A stretch of 64,000 nucleotides of DNA, taken from JAWVFK01 sp033856175. Lineage in GTDB: Bacteria > Actinomycetota > Thermoleophilia > Solirubrobacterales > 70-9. How positions within the stretch are numbered: position 1 is the stretch's first letter; each line of letters starts with the position of its first letter. Location of the stretch: assembly GCA_033856175.1 (NCBI GenBank), contig JAWVFK010000024.1, positions 24,165 through 88,164 of the forward strand. Direction: 5' to 3'. A program made the position numbers and the translations under genes. Under the pieces are notes generated by a model. The model searched no databases, was not told where the DNA came from, and worked only from the letters and a program-made list of their open reading frames with translations. Positions 7,070 through 18,670 of this stretch are shown here, in pieces.

Positions 7070-8412
7070 GCGCCCTGGACCTCCTCAGCTGGCGGCGCGG
7101 TGCCGGCGCCGACCTACTGCTGCGGCGGGCGACCGTCGTCGACCCGCGGGCCGGCATCGACGCGCCGCACGACGTCGTCATTCGCGGCGGCGAGGTCGCC
7201 GAGCTGGCCGAGCCCGGCTCCGCCGCCGAGGACGGCCTCGAGGTCATCGACGCCGAGGGCCTGCACGCCTTCCCCGCCTTCTTCGACCCTCACGTCCACC
7301 TGCGCACTCCGGGGCGCGAGGACGAGGAGGACCTCGAGACCGGCAGCCGCGCCGCCGCCGCCGGCGGCTACGCCGGCATCCTGGCGATGGCCAACACCGA
7401 GCCGGCGGTCGACTCGGCGTCCGTCCTCGGCTCGCTGCGCGAGCGCGCCGAGCGCGAGGCGAGCATCCCGATCGGCTTCCTCGCCAACGTCACAAAGGGC
7501 ATGGCCGGGCAGGAGCTGGTCGAGATGGCCGAGCTGCGCGACGCCGGCGCGATCGCCTTCTCCGACGACGGCCTGCCGATCCGCGACGCCGGCCTGATGC
7601 GGCGGGCGCTTCAGTACCAGCGGCTCTGCGGCGGCTCGATCGCCCTGCACCAGGAAGACCCGGCGCTCTCGGGCAAGGGAGTGATGCACGAGGGCGAGGT
7701 CTCGGCTGCGCTCGGCCTCGCCGGCATCCCCTCGATCTCGGAGTCGACGATGATCGCCCGCGACGCCGCGATCGCCCTCTACGAGGAAGGCCGGATCCAC
7801 GTCCAGCACCTCTCGGCGATCGAGTCGATCGCGGCGGTCGCCACGGCCAAGGAAGCCGGCGCCGCGATCAGCTGCGAGGTCACGCCGCACCACCTGACGC
7901 TGACCGACGACGCCGTCCGCAGCCTCGACGCCCGCTTCAAGATGAACCCGCCGCTTCGCAGCGAGGCCGACCGCCAGGCGCTGATCGAGGCGCTCCGCAG
8001 CGGCACGATCGACTGCATCGCCACCGACCACGCGCCCCACTCGGTCGACGAAAAGGAGGTGCCGTTCGAGCAGGCGGCGATGGGGGTCACCGGGCTGGAG
8101 ACTGCCTTCGCCGTCCTCCACACCGACCTCGTCCTGGCCGGGATCATCGACCTCGGACTGCTGATCGAGCGTCTGGGCGCCGGCGCCGAGCTCTTCGACC
8201 TGCCGGCGTCGAGCCTGGCGCCGGGCTCGCCCGCCAACCTCACGCTCGTCGACCTGGAGGCCGAGTGGGAGGTGGGCGCCGAGGGCTACGAGAGCCGCTC
8301 GGAGAACTCCTGCTTCGCCGACCGCCGCCTGACCGGCCGCGTGCTCATGACGGTCGCCGCCGGCCAGGTCGCCTTCCGCCAACGCAGCTTTGCCATAGGA
8401 GCGGCGGCGTGA
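7066..8412 (+). CDS. pyrC: dihydroorotase
   Basis: A 448-residue amidohydrolase cyclising carbamoyl-aspartate to dihydroorotate. The metal-binding motif FDPHVHLRTPG, the substrate segment NTEPAVDS, TPHHLTLTDD and ATDHAPHSVDEKEVPFE are intact, so this is an active type rather than the non-catalytic PyrX form. The GTG start overlaps the pyrB stop. The C terminus has the usual DRRLTGRVLMTVAAGQV strand. Confidence 0.95.
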   Translation: MSALDLLSWRRGAGADLLLRRATVVDPRAGIDAPHDVVIRGGEVAELAEPGSAAEDGLEVIDAEGLHAFPAFFDPHVHLRTPGREDEEDLETGSRAAAAGGYAGILAMANTEPAVDSASVLGSLRERAEREASIPIGFLANVTKGMAGQELVEMAELRDAGAIAFSDDGLPIRDAGLMRRALQYQRLCGGSIALHQEDPALSGKGVMHEGEVSAALGLAGIPSISESTMIARDAAIALYEEGRIHVQHLSAIESIAAVATAKEAGAAISCEVTPHHLTLTDDAVRSLDARFKMNPPLRSEADRQALIEALRSGTIDCIATDHAPHSVDEKEVPFEQAAMGVTGLETAFAVLHTDLVLAGIIDLGLLIERLGAGAELFDLPASSLAPGSPANLTLVDLEAEWEVGAEGYESRSENSCFADRRLTGRVLMTVAAGQVAFRQRSFAIGAAA

Positions 8413-8443
8413 GCGCCGCTTCTTTTCTCTCTGGAGCAGCCGC

Positions 8444-9013
8444 GTGACCCGACAGCTTTCGGTCGTCAGCTCTCAGCGCGGCAAGCTCGACCGCAACCGC
8501 ACCGCGCTCGTCGTCGTCGACATCCAGGAGGCATTCCGCAAGGCGGTGCCGCCGTTCGGCGAGATCGCGACCAACGCCGGCAAGCTCGTCGCCGGCGCCA
8601 GGACGATGGGGGTGCCGGTGCTCGTCACCGAGCAGTACCCGAAGGGGCTGGGGGAGACCGTCGCCGAGGTGGCCAGTCAGCTGCCCGATGACGTCAAGCC
8701 ACTGGAGAAGACGCGCTTCTCGGCGGCCGAGGCCGAGGGCTTCGACCTCGGCGGCCGTGACCAGGCGCTCGTCTGCGGCATCGAGACCCACGTCTGCGTC
8801 AACCAGACGGTGCTCGACCTGCTGGCCTCGAGCGTCGAGGTCCACGTCGCCCGCGACGCCGTCGGCTCGCGGACAAAGGCGAACTGGGAGCTGGGACTGC
8901 ACAAGGTCGAGTCGGCCGGCGCCGTCGTCACCAGCGTCGAGACGGCTCTGTTCGAGCTGCTGGGCGGCGCCGAGGCGCCGGAGTTCAAGCAGGTCCAGGC
9001 CCTTGTCAGGTAA
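8444..9013 (+). CDS. isochorismatase-family cysteine hydrolase inside the pyr operon
   Basis: A 189-residue cysteine hydrolase of the isochorismatase/nicotinamidase fold. The likely triad is Asp in VVVDIQEAF, Lys in KPLEKTRFSA and Cys in CGIETHVCVNQTVLDLL, with the cis-peptide region following. It sits between pyrC and carA in the same direction, 31 bases after pyrC, and overlaps carA by 11 bases, so it is co-transcribed. The B. subtilis type of pyr operon has no such gene. Substrate is unknown; amidases and ureido-hydrolases such as RutB belong to this fold, but that link is only suggestive. Confidence 0.85.
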   Translation: MTRQLSVVSSQRGKLDRNRTALVVVDIQEAFRKAVPPFGEIATNAGKLVAGARTMGVPVLVTEQYPKGLGETVAEVASQLPDDVKPLEKTRFSAAEAEGFDLGGRDQALVCGIETHVCVNQTVLDLLASSVEVHVARDAVGSRTKANWELGLHKVESAGAVVTSVETALFELLGGAEAPEFKQVQALVR

Positions 9014-10146
9014 CGGCCCGGCAGAGCGCGGTGGCTTCGTCCTGCTCGAGGACGGCAGCCGCTTCGACGGCGCCCTCGTCGCCGGGGCGGACTCGCCGAT
9101 CGCCGGCGAGGTCGTCTTCAACACGGCGATGACCGGCTACCAGGAGTCGGTCACCGACCCCTCCTACGCCGGCCAGATCATCGTCTTCACATATCCGCTG
9201 ATCGGCAACTACGGCGTCAGCGCGGCGGCGATGGAGTCCGACTCCGCCCACGCCCGCGGCGTGATCATGCGCGACGCCAAGAACAGCGAGGACGCGGCGA
9301 GCGCCGAGGGAGGCTGGCTCGACTGGCTGCGCGACTGCGGCGTCGCCGCGATCAGCGGCGTCGACACCCGGTCACTGGTCCGCCACATCCGCGACAAGGG
9401 AGCGATGCGCGGCGGCATCTTCGCCGCCGAGATGTCGGCCGCCGAGGCGCACGACCGCATCGTCGCCGAGCCCTCGATGGAGGGCGCCGACCTCGCCAGC
9501 ACCGTCACCCCGAGCGAGCCGATCCGCTTCGACGGCGACGGCCCCCACGTCGTCGGCATCGACACCGGTATCAAGCTCTCGATCGTCCGCCAGCTGCGGC
9601 AGCGCGACTGCCGCCTGACGCTGCTGCCCTGCGGCTCCTCGGCCGAGCAGGTGCTCGCCGAGGAGCCCGACCTCGTCTTCCTCGCCAACGGCCCCGGCGA
9701 TCCCGCCGCCCTCGACCACGTCGTCGAGACGGTGCGCGGCGTCGTCGGCAAGAAGCCGGTCGTCGGCATCTGCCTCGGCCACCAGCTGCTCTGCCGTGCC
9801 GTCGGCCTCGAGACCTTCAAGCTGCCCTTCGGCCACCGCGGCGCCAACCACCCCGTCAAGGACCTGGCGACCGGCAAGATCGACATCACCTCGCAGAACC
9901 ACGGCTTCGCCGTCGCCGGCCCCAACGGCGAGGCCAAGCTCGAGACCGACGAGCCGATCCGCTGGCAGACCGACTTCGGCGAGGCCGAGCTCTCGCACCT
10001 GAACCTCTACGACCGCACGGTCGAGGGCCTGATCCTCCGCGACGTCCCCGGTGCAACGGTCCAGTACCACCCGGAGGCAGGCCCGGGCCCCCACGACGCC
10101 CGCTACCTCTTCGACCGCTTCCTGACCCTCGCTGCGGAGGGGTCCG

Positions 10147-10154
<8 letters not shown>
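9003..10154 (+). CDS. carA: carbamoyl-phosphate synthase small (glutaminase) subunit
   Basis: A 383-residue subunit that hydrolyses glutamine and passes ammonia to CarB. The N-terminal CarA domain (LLEDGSRFDGALVAG, FNTAMTGYQESVTDPSYAGQI) is followed by a class I amidotransferase domain with nucleophile Cys in VGICLGHQLL and the His/Glu pair in YHPEAGPGP. The start is the TTG at 9003, overlapping the previous gene; the open frame extends further upstream but only as a shadow of that gene. It overlaps carB by 8 bases. Confidence 0.93.
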
Positions 10155-13250
<3,096 letters not shown>

Positions 13251-13254
<4 letters not shown>

Positions 13255-14141
13255 GCGCGACGCCGGCGCCCAGCCCCCCTCAGGGCCAGGAGATCGAGCG
13301 CGTCACGGCGCCGTTCGGGCGCCGGCTCTGCGACGTCGCCGCCAACCGCGCCAGCGGCGGCTACCGGGTCTTCTCGCTGCTCGACGGCGAGGGCCCCGAG
13401 CCCGCTGCGGGCCAGTTCTACATGTTGAGCGCGGCGAGCCGCTGGGACTCCGACGGCGAGCGCCCCTACCTGCCGCGCGCGTTCTCGTTCGCCGCCTGTG
13501 AGGCGCTCGGCGGCGCTCGGCGCCTCGATTTTCTGGTCGAGGCTGTGGGGCCGGGGACCGAGCGATTGGCGGCGCTGGCGAAGGGCGAGCAGGTCTGGGT
13601 CACCGGCCCCCTCGGGCGGCCGTTCGCGCCGCCCGGCGCGCTCGTCGACGGCGCGGCGGGGGCGATCCTCGTCGGCGGCGGCATCGGCGTCGCGCCCCTG
13701 GCGGTCTGGGCCGAGGCGCTGCGCCGGGCGGGGGTGCCGACACGCGTCCTGCTCGGTTTCCGCGACCGCAACCACTCGGGCGGGCTCGCGCTTTTCAGCT
13801 GCTCCGAGGTGCGCTTGGCCAGCGAGGACGGCCACGCCGGCCATCGCGGCTACGTCACCGACCTGCTGGGGGTGCTGCTCGAGGGCGACGACATCGGCAC
13901 GGCCCCTGTCTATGCCTGCGGGCCACCGGCGATGCTCGAGGCGGTGCGGGCGATGTGCGCCGAGCGCGGCGTCGTCTGCGAGCTGGCGATGGAGTCGCCG
14001 ATGGCCTGCGGCTACGGCGCCTGCTTCGGCTGCGCCGTTCCGCTCGCCGCTGGCGGCTACATGCGGCTCTGCGTCGACGGCCCGGTCGTCCGCGGCGATC
14101 AGATCCAGACGGCGCTGGTCGCCGGGACGGGCCACCGGTGA
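13251..14141 (+). CDS. pyrK: dihydroorotate dehydrogenase electron transfer subunit
   Basis: A 296-residue ferredoxin-reductase-like protein carrying FAD and a 2Fe-2S cluster. The nucleotide-binding segment GAILVGGGIGVAPLAVWAEAL and the C-terminal cysteine pattern MACGYGACFGCAV...LC are visible, as in PyrK of class 1B dihydroorotate dehydrogenases. It passes electrons from dihydroorotate, oxidised by PyrD, to NAD. It sits between carB and pyrD with 4-base overlaps at both ends, which fixes its role. Confidence 0.93.
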
Positions 14142-15028
14142 GCCCCGCAGTCGGCGCTGTGTCAATTGCCGGCATCGAGCTCGAGCACCCGGTGCTCAAC
14201 GGCTCCGGGACCTTCGACGCGATCGCCGCGCGCCGCGCCTTTGGCGAGGCGCTGCTCGACGACTTCCCCTTCGCCGCCTTCGTCTCGAAGACGATCACCC
14301 TCGAGCCCCGCGCCGGCAATCCGCCGCCGCGCCTCTACGAGACCCCGGCCGGGATGATCAACTCGATCGGCCTGCCCAACAAGGGCCTCGCCGGCTTCCT
14401 CGAGCACGACCTGCCGCAGCTCGCCGAGCTGGGGGTGCCGCTGATCGTCTCGGTGATGGCGACGAGCGCCGAGGAGTTCTCGCGGCTGGTCGCCGCCGTC
14501 GCCGAGCGCGAGGAGGTCGCCGCCCTCGAGCTCAACGTCTCCTGTCCCAACGTCCACTCGGGCCTGATCGTCGGTGAGCGCCCCGAGGAGACCCGGGCCC
14601 TGCTCGAGGCGCTGCGACCGCTGAGCGCCAAGCCGCTGATCGTCAAGCTGACGCCGAACGTCGCCGCGCCGGCCGAGATCGCCGTCGCCGCCGAGGAGGG
14701 GGGCGCCGACGCCGTCTCGCTCGTCAACACCCTGAAGGCGCTGGCGATCGACGCCGCCACGGGCGAGCCCTGGCTCGGCGCCGGCCGCGGCGGGCTCTCC
14801 GGAGCGGCGATCCGCGCTGTCGCCCTGGCCCAGGTCAGCGACGTCGCTGCGGCGGTGTCGATCCCGGTCATCGGCATGGGGGGGATAGCCAGCGGTCGCC
14901 ACGCCGCCGCTTTCATCGCCGCCGGCGCGACCGCGATCGCCGTCGGAACCGAGAGCTTTCGCGATCCCCGCGCCGGCGCCAGGATTCGCGACGAGCTCGC
15001 CGAGCTGTCCGTCGCGGCGGCTCCCTAG
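14138..15028 (+). CDS. pyrD: dihydroorotate dehydrogenase, class 1B catalytic subunit
   Basis: A 296-residue TIM-barrel flavoenzyme. The catalytic cysteine lies in ALELNVSCPNVHSG, and FMN-contacting segments LIVKLTPNV and VIGMGGIASGRHAAAFIAAGA are clear. The GTG at 14138 overlaps the pyrK stop in the usual GTGA manner and family homology (SIAGIELEHPVLNGSGTFD) begins just after. It is the last gene of this operon; pyrE and pyrF, which follow in Bacillus, are absent from the window. Confidence 0.95.
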   Translation: MSPAVGAVSIAGIELEHPVLNGSGTFDAIAARRAFGEALLDDFPFAAFVSKTITLEPRAGNPPPRLYETPAGMINSIGLPNKGLAGFLEHDLPQLAELGVPLIVSVMATSAEEFSRLVAAVAEREEVAALELNVSCPNVHSGLIVGERPEETRALLEALRPLSAKPLIVKLTPNVAAPAEIAVAAEEGGADAVSLVNTLKALAIDAATGEPWLGAGRGGLSGAAIRAVALAQVSDVAAAVSIPVIGMGGIASGRHAAAFIAAGATAIAVGTESFRDPRAGARIRDELAELSVAAAP

Positions 15029-15090
15029 CGCTGCGGATCGGCTCTCCAAACGAGGCCGGACGAATGTGTCGCAAAACGGAGACGTCTTCG

Positions 15091-15118
15091 TTGCAGCCCC
15101 GCGAGCCGTGGATATACT
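15091..15118 (+). promoter_or_regulatory. promoter of mihF, leaderless arrangement
   Basis: A -35-like TTGCAG (15091-15096) and a -10 TATACT (15113-15118) are separated by 16 bases. The likely start codon GTG lies 7 bases after the -10, so transcription would begin at or next to the start codon. Confidence 0.6.
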
Positions 15119-15125
15119 CGCCGCC

Positions 15126-15467
15126 GTGCCCGCCCCCTCCAAGACCTCCATTGCCGCCGCCGCCGCTCCCGAGAGGTCACTGGATCAGCGAATGGAGGCG
15201 TTGCGGCGGGCAAACGACATCCGCAGCAAGCGGGCTCAGCTCAAGCGCGACCTCAAGGCCGGCAAGGCGCGAGTCCAAACCCTGCTGCTCGATCCGCCGG
15301 AGTACGTCCAGACGGCGAAGGTCTTCGACATGCTGCTCGCCGTCCCCAAGTACGGGCGCGTCAAGGCGAATCGCGTGCTCAACCAGTGCCGGATCTCACC
15401 GTCGAAGACGATCGGCGGGCTCTCCGAGCGGCAACGCACAGAGCTAGTTAGCCAGCTGCGCCGCTAG
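15126..15467 (+). CDS. mihF: actinobacterial-type integration host factor
   Basis: A 113-residue DNA-binding protein of the mycobacterial IHF type. The basic helix RRANDIRSKRAQLKRDLKAG is followed by a helix-two-turn-helix domain (MLLAVPKYGRVKANRVLNQC) and the closing SERQRTELVSQLRR. It is an essential nucleoid-associated protein in mycobacteria. The frame is open to 15066, but the GTG at 15126 is preferred because a TATACT -10 lies 7 bases before it, which would place the longer start upstream of the promoter. Gene order mihF-gmk-rpoZ-coaBC is conserved in Actinobacteria. Confidence 0.88.
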   Translation: MPAPSKTSIAAAAAPERSLDQRMEALRRANDIRSKRAQLKRDLKAGKARVQTLLLDPPEYVQTAKVFDMLLAVPKYGRVKANRVLNQCRISPSKTIGGLSERQRTELVSQLRR

Positions 15468-15495
15468 CGCCGCCGCCAACCAGCGGCGCGGAAAC

Positions 15496-16056
15496 ATGGC
15501 CAAGGTCTTCGTCATCACCGGTCCCTCCGGCGTCGGCAAGGGGACGCTGATCGGCGAGCTGCTTGGCCGGGTCGAGGGGCTCGAGATGTCGGTCTCGGCG
15601 ACGACGCGCGAGCCGCGGCCGGGTGAGCTCGACGGCCGCGACTACCACTTCCTGACCCGGCCGCAGTTCGACGAGCGCGTCGAGGGCGGCGAGTTCCTCG
15701 AGTTCGCGACCTACTCGGGCCACGTCTACGGGACCCTTCGCAGCGAGGTGGTCGACCGGCTGGAGCGCGGCATCTCCGTCGTCCTGGAGATCGAGGTCCA
15801 GGGCGCTCGCCAGGTCCGCGCCGCGATGCCCGACGCCGTCCTCGTCTTCATCGCCCCGCCCGAGGCGAGCGACCTGCGCAAGCGGCTGGCCGAGCGCGGT
15901 ACCGACTCGGCCGAGGCGATCGAGAAGCGGTTGCGAACGGCCGAGTCCGAGCTCGCCGCCCAGGACGAGTTCGGCCACGTCATCGTCAACGACGAGGTCG
16001 AGCGCGCGGCCGCCGAGCTCGAGCGGGTCGTTCGCGCCGAGCTGGCAAGCGGCTGA
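15496..16056 (+). CDS. gmk: guanylate kinase
   Basis: A 186-residue P-loop kinase that phosphorylates GMP to GDP. The Walker A motif TGPSGVGKGTL is at the N terminus, followed by the GMP-binding part TTREPRPGELDGRDYHFL, GEFLEFATYSGHVYGT and the arginine-rich RKRLAERGTDSAEAIEKRL lid. It lies 28 bases after mihF, in the conserved actinobacterial gene order. Confidence 0.96.
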   Translation: MAKVFVITGPSGVGKGTLIGELLGRVEGLEMSVSATTREPRPGELDGRDYHFLTRPQFDERVEGGEFLEFATYSGHVYGTLRSEVVDRLERGISVVLEIEVQGARQVRAAMPDAVLVFIAPPEASDLRKRLAERGTDSAEAIEKRLRTAESELAAQDEFGHVIVNDEVERAAAELERVVRAELASG

Positions 16057-16089
16057 ACGGGCCCTGCCGCGGCGAAGGCTTCGAGTCTC

Positions 16090-16095
16090 TAGACT
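16090..16095 (+). promoter_or_regulatory. -10 element of rpoZ
   Basis: TAGACT lies 8 bases before the rpoZ ATG. With a normal -10 to start-site distance the transcript would begin within a base or two of the start codon. No clear -35 is seen. Confidence 0.5.
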
Positions 16096-16103
16096 CGGGC
16101 GCA

Positions 16104-16337
16104 ATGATCATCAAGCCCCGTGTCGACAAGTTGATGGCAAACGTGGACTCCCACTACGCCGCCGTGGTCGTCGCCGCCAAGCGCGCGCGACAGATCAACG
16201 CCTACTACCACACGCTGGCCGAGGGGACTTTTGACGAGTACACCCCGCCGATGGTCGATACCGGCAGCGGCAACTACCTCACGATCGCCCTCGAGGAAGT
16301 CGCCGCCGGCAAGCTCAAGTACAGCTACCGCGCCTAG
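16104..16337 (+). CDS. rpoZ: RNA polymerase omega subunit
   Basis: A 77-residue omega subunit that supports assembly of RNA polymerase. It shows the conserved VVAAKRARQINAYYHTL segment and the C-terminal NYLTIALEEVAAGKLKY. It sits between gmk and coaBC as usual in Actinobacteria, and has its own -10 element. Confidence 0.93.
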   Translation: MIIKPRVDKLMANVDSHYAAVVVAAKRARQINAYYHTLAEGTFDEYTPPMVDTGSGNYLTIALEEVAAGKLKYSYRA

Positions 16338-16367
16338 CGCGGTCCCCCTCCAAAGGAGCCGCTTTCG

Positions 16368-17687
16368 ATGGCTCGCTTCCTTCTAGGTGTCAGTGGCGGC
16401 GTCGCCGCCTATAGGGCTCTCGAGCTGGCGCGGCTGGCGACCAGGGCCGGCCACGGCGTCCGCGTGCTGATGACGCCCGCCGCCAAGCGCTTCGTCGGGC
16501 CGGCCTCGTTCGAGGCGATCACCGGAGCGCCGGTGTTGAGCGACGAGTTCGAGCGCGACCCGATGCGCGGCGGCTTCCCGGGGGAGCCTGCGCCCGAGCA
16601 CGACCCGATCGGCCACCTCGAGGTTGCCGCCAACGCCGACGCCTACCTGATCGCGCCGGCGAGCGCCAACACGATCGCCAAGCTCGCCGCCGGCATCGCC
16701 GACTCGATGCTGACCACCGCTTTCCTTGCCTGCGCTGCGCCGCGCGCCGTGGCGCCGGCGATGAACAACCGGATGTACGAGGACGCCGCGACCCAGGCCA
16801 ACCTGGCGACGCTGCGCGAGCGCGGCATCCTCGTCGTCGACCCCGAGGAGGGCGCGCTTGCCTCGCGCGGCGAGCACGGCGTCGGCCGGCTGGCCCAGCC
16901 CGAGCGCCTGCTGGCCGCGCTCGAGTCGATGGCGCCGGCGCCGGCCGGCCCCTGGGACGGGCTGCGGGTTCTCATAACCGCCGGCGGCACCCGCGAGCCG
17001 ATCGACTCGGTCCGCTACATCGGCAACCGCTCCAGCGGGCGCATGGGGCTGGCCCTCGCCGCCGCGGCGCGGGCTCGGGGAGCCGACGTCACCGTGATCG
17101 CGGCCAATGTCTCGCTGCCGGCCGCGCCCGGCGTCCGCGTCGTCGCCGTCGAGACCGCCGCCGAGCTGGCGGCGGCGACCGCCGCCGAGTTCGCCACCGC
17201 CGACGTGCTGCTGATGGCGGCCGCGGTGGCCGACTTCACGCCGGCCGCGCCGGCCGAGGGCAAGCTGGTCCGCGAAGGGGACGGCCTCGATCTCCGTCTC
17301 GAGCCGACGGCGGACGTGCTGGCCGGGCTCGCCGTTGAGCGGCGGCCGGGGCAGACGCTGATCGGCTTCGCCGCCGAGCACGGCGAGGGAGCGATCGACA
17401 GGGCGCGCCAGAAGCTCGCCCGCAAGGGAGTCGACGCCGTCGTCTTCAACGACGTCTCGCGCGCCGACATCGGCTTCGATTCCGAGGCGAACGAGGTCGT
17501 GATCGTCGAGCCCGGGGGAGAGCACGAACTGCCGCGCGCCTCGAAGGACGAGATCGCCGCCGCGATCCTCGACCGGGTCGCCGGGCTGCGTGCCGACGAG
17601 ATGGGCCCAGAGCCCGCCCAGCCCCGGACGCGAAGCGGAGGAGCTGGCGGGAATAGGCCCCGCCGCCCCCGCAATGCGCCCAGCTGA
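16368..17687 (+). CDS. coaBC: phosphopantothenoylcysteine decarboxylase / phosphopantothenate-cysteine ligase
   Basis: A 439-residue bifunctional enzyme of coenzyme A synthesis. The N-terminal flavoprotein domain has GVSGGVAAYRALEL, APASANTIAKLAAGIADSML and PAMNNRMYED; the CoaB ligase domain starts near residue 200 with LITAGGTREPIDSVRYIGNR-like sequence and includes FAAEHGEG and KGVDAVVFND. The ATG at 16368 is preceded by AAAGGAG. The last codons lie in the loop of a strong terminator, so the 3' end of the gene doubles as the transcription stop. Confidence 0.95.
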   Translation: MARFLLGVSGGVAAYRALELARLATRAGHGVRVLMTPAAKRFVGPASFEAITGAPVLSDEFERDPMRGGFPGEPAPEHDPIGHLEVAANADAYLIAPASANTIAKLAAGIADSMLTTAFLACAAPRAVAPAMNNRMYEDAATQANLATLRERGILVVDPEEGALASRGEHGVGRLAQPERLLAALESMAPAPAGPWDGLRVLITAGGTREPIDSVRYIGNRSSGRMGLALAAAARARGADVTVIAANVSLPAAPGVRVVAVETAAELAAATAAEFATADVLLMAAAVADFTPAAPAEGKLVREGDGLDLRLEPTADVLAGLAVERRPGQTLIGFAAEHGEGAIDRARQKLARKGVDAVVFNDVSRADIGFDSEANEVVIVEPGGEHELPRASKDEIAAAILDRVAGLRADEMGPEPAQPRTRSGGAGGNRPRRPRNAPS

Positions 17688-17703
17688 GGAGGCGGGGCCT
17701 TTT
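17655..17703 (+). terminator. rho-independent terminator overlapping the coaBC 3' end
   Basis: AGGCCCCGCC (17655-17664) pairs perfectly with GGCGGGGCCT (17691-17700), followed by TTT. The coaBC stop codon (17685-17687) lies in the loop. The -10 hexamer of the next gene starts immediately after the stem. Confidence 0.8.
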
Positions 17704-17708
17704 ACAAT
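17703..17708 (+). promoter_or_regulatory. -10 element of the TPR gene
   Basis: TACAAT is 6 bases before the ATG at 17715 and directly abuts the terminator stem. This implies a leaderless transcript beginning at the start codon. Confidence 0.5.
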
Positions 17709-17714
17709 TGGGGC

Positions 17715-18098
17715 ATGAACGACGATCGCGGCGATGCTGCCGAGTCCGTCTACAGCCTCTACCGCCGTGGCGTGGAGCTGCTCGAGGATGGCGACTTCGA
17801 GCAGGCGGCGGTCCCGCTTGCCGAGGCGGCCCGCCAGGCTCCCGAGAAGAGCTCGGTGCGCGAGGCGCTCGGGCGCGCCTACTTCCGCAGCGCCCGCTAC
17901 GCCGAGGCGGCGGCCGAGTTCGAGGCGGTCGTCGAGATCCACCCGGTCAACGACTACGCCCACTTCTGCCTCGCCCGGGCGCTGACGCTGACCGGGCGCC
18001 GCGAGCGGGCGCGCCATCACCACGCGATCGCCGCCAACCTGCGGCCCGAGCGCCGCGACTACCGCATCTACCGCGAGCGGCTCGCCCGCGGCAGCTGA
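17715..18098 (+). CDS. small tetratricopeptide repeat protein
   Basis: A 127-residue soluble protein made of about three TPR units: YSLYRRGVELLEDGDFEQAA, REALGRAYFRSARYAEAAAEF and HFCLARALTLTGRRERARHH. TPR proteins act as docking scaffolds; no catalytic residues or signal peptide are visible. It is a stand-alone transcription unit between a terminator and the rimP promoter. The partner is unknown. Confidence 0.85.
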   Translation: MNDDRGDAAESVYSLYRRGVELLEDGDFEQAAVPLAEAARQAPEKSSVREALGRAYFRSARYAEAAAEFEAVVEIHPVNDYAHFCLARALTLTGRRERARHHHAIAANLRPERRDYRIYRERLARGS

Positions 18099-18122
18099 GT
18101 CTGCGAAGCTCGCCTCGGCGAT

Positions 18123-18151
18123 TTGGCCGATCAGGCGTCCGCGGCTATACT
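18123..18151 (+). promoter_or_regulatory. promoter of the rimP-nusA-infB operon
   Basis: TTGGCC (18123-18128) and TATACT (18146-18151) are spaced by 17 bases. The predicted start near 18158 gives a leader of about 84 bases, unlike the leaderless units elsewhere in the window. Confidence 0.65.
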
Positions 18152-18160
18152 CGCCAGACG

Positions 18161-18212
18161 CTTTTCAGAACCAATCGCTGGTCGAAAAGTGGGCGTGTGC
18201 CCACTTTTTTTT
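18161..18212 (+). promoter_or_regulatory. attenuator in the rimP leader: alternative hairpins with intrinsic terminator
   Basis: A perfect 10-bp stem AAAAGTGGGC/GCCCACTTTT (18185-18194 and 18199-18208) with loop GTGT and a T-run to 18212 forms a textbook intrinsic terminator before rimP. An upstream hairpin can compete: CTTTTC (18161-18166) pairs with GAAAAG (18184-18189) and ACCA (18170-18173) with TGGT (18179-18182). Both cannot form at once because they share 18185-18189. This points to transcription attenuation of the rimP-nusA-infB operon, plausibly by NusA itself; the effector is not shown by the sequence. Confidence 0.75.
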
Positions 18213-18241
18213 CGGCCATCGACCGGCAAAACGAGGACGAA

Positions 18242-18670
18242 TTGAGCGACCTACAGAGCCGCATAGAGACGAAGCTCGCCGACGCCGAGCCCGGCGTCGA
18301 GCTGCTGGCGGTCGAGCCGGTCGGCCGCGACGCTCTGCGCCTCTACATCGACAGCCCTGACGGCGTCGACCTAGCGCTCTGCGAGCGGGTCACCAGCCAT
18401 CTGCGCGACCTGCTCGCCGAGTATTCGCTCGAGGTCTCCTCGCCGGGCGCCGAGCGCCCGCTGACCAAGCCCGAGCACTTTCGCCGCTACCTCGGCAGCC
18501 AGGTGCGCGTTCGCACCCGCGAGCCGCTGGATGGGCGGCGCAGCTTCACCGGACGCCTGCTGCGCGCCGACGAGGGCAGCGTTCATCTCGATGCCGGCGA
18601 CGGCGAGCTGGAGATCCCGCTCGAGCGAATCGGCCGGTCCAACCTGGTACCCGAGGAGATTCAGCAATGA
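18242..18670 (+). CDS. rimP: ribosome maturation factor RimP
   Basis: A 142-residue factor for 30S subunit maturation. It shows ELLAVEPVGRDALRLYID, CERVTSHLRDLL, the hallmark YSLEVSSPGAERPLTKPEHF and the C-terminal SH3-like strand region. The TTG at 18242 has GAGGA 5-9 bases upstream; the longer open frame runs backward through the attenuator and is not translated. It overlaps nusA by 4 bases. Confidence 0.92.
   Translation: MSDLQSRIETKLADAEPGVELLAVEPVGRDALRLYIDSPDGVDLALCERVTSHLRDLLAEYSLEVSSPGAERPLTKPEHFRRYLGSQVRVRTREPLDGRRSFTGRLLRADEGSVHLDAGDGELEIPLERIGRSNLVPEEIQQ

Noticed and set aside
17708..18241. N-terminal extension of rimP
   Set aside because: The open frame passes through the attenuator hairpins and promoter and is Arg-rich shadow of the TPR gene; the TTG at 18242 has a ribosome binding site.
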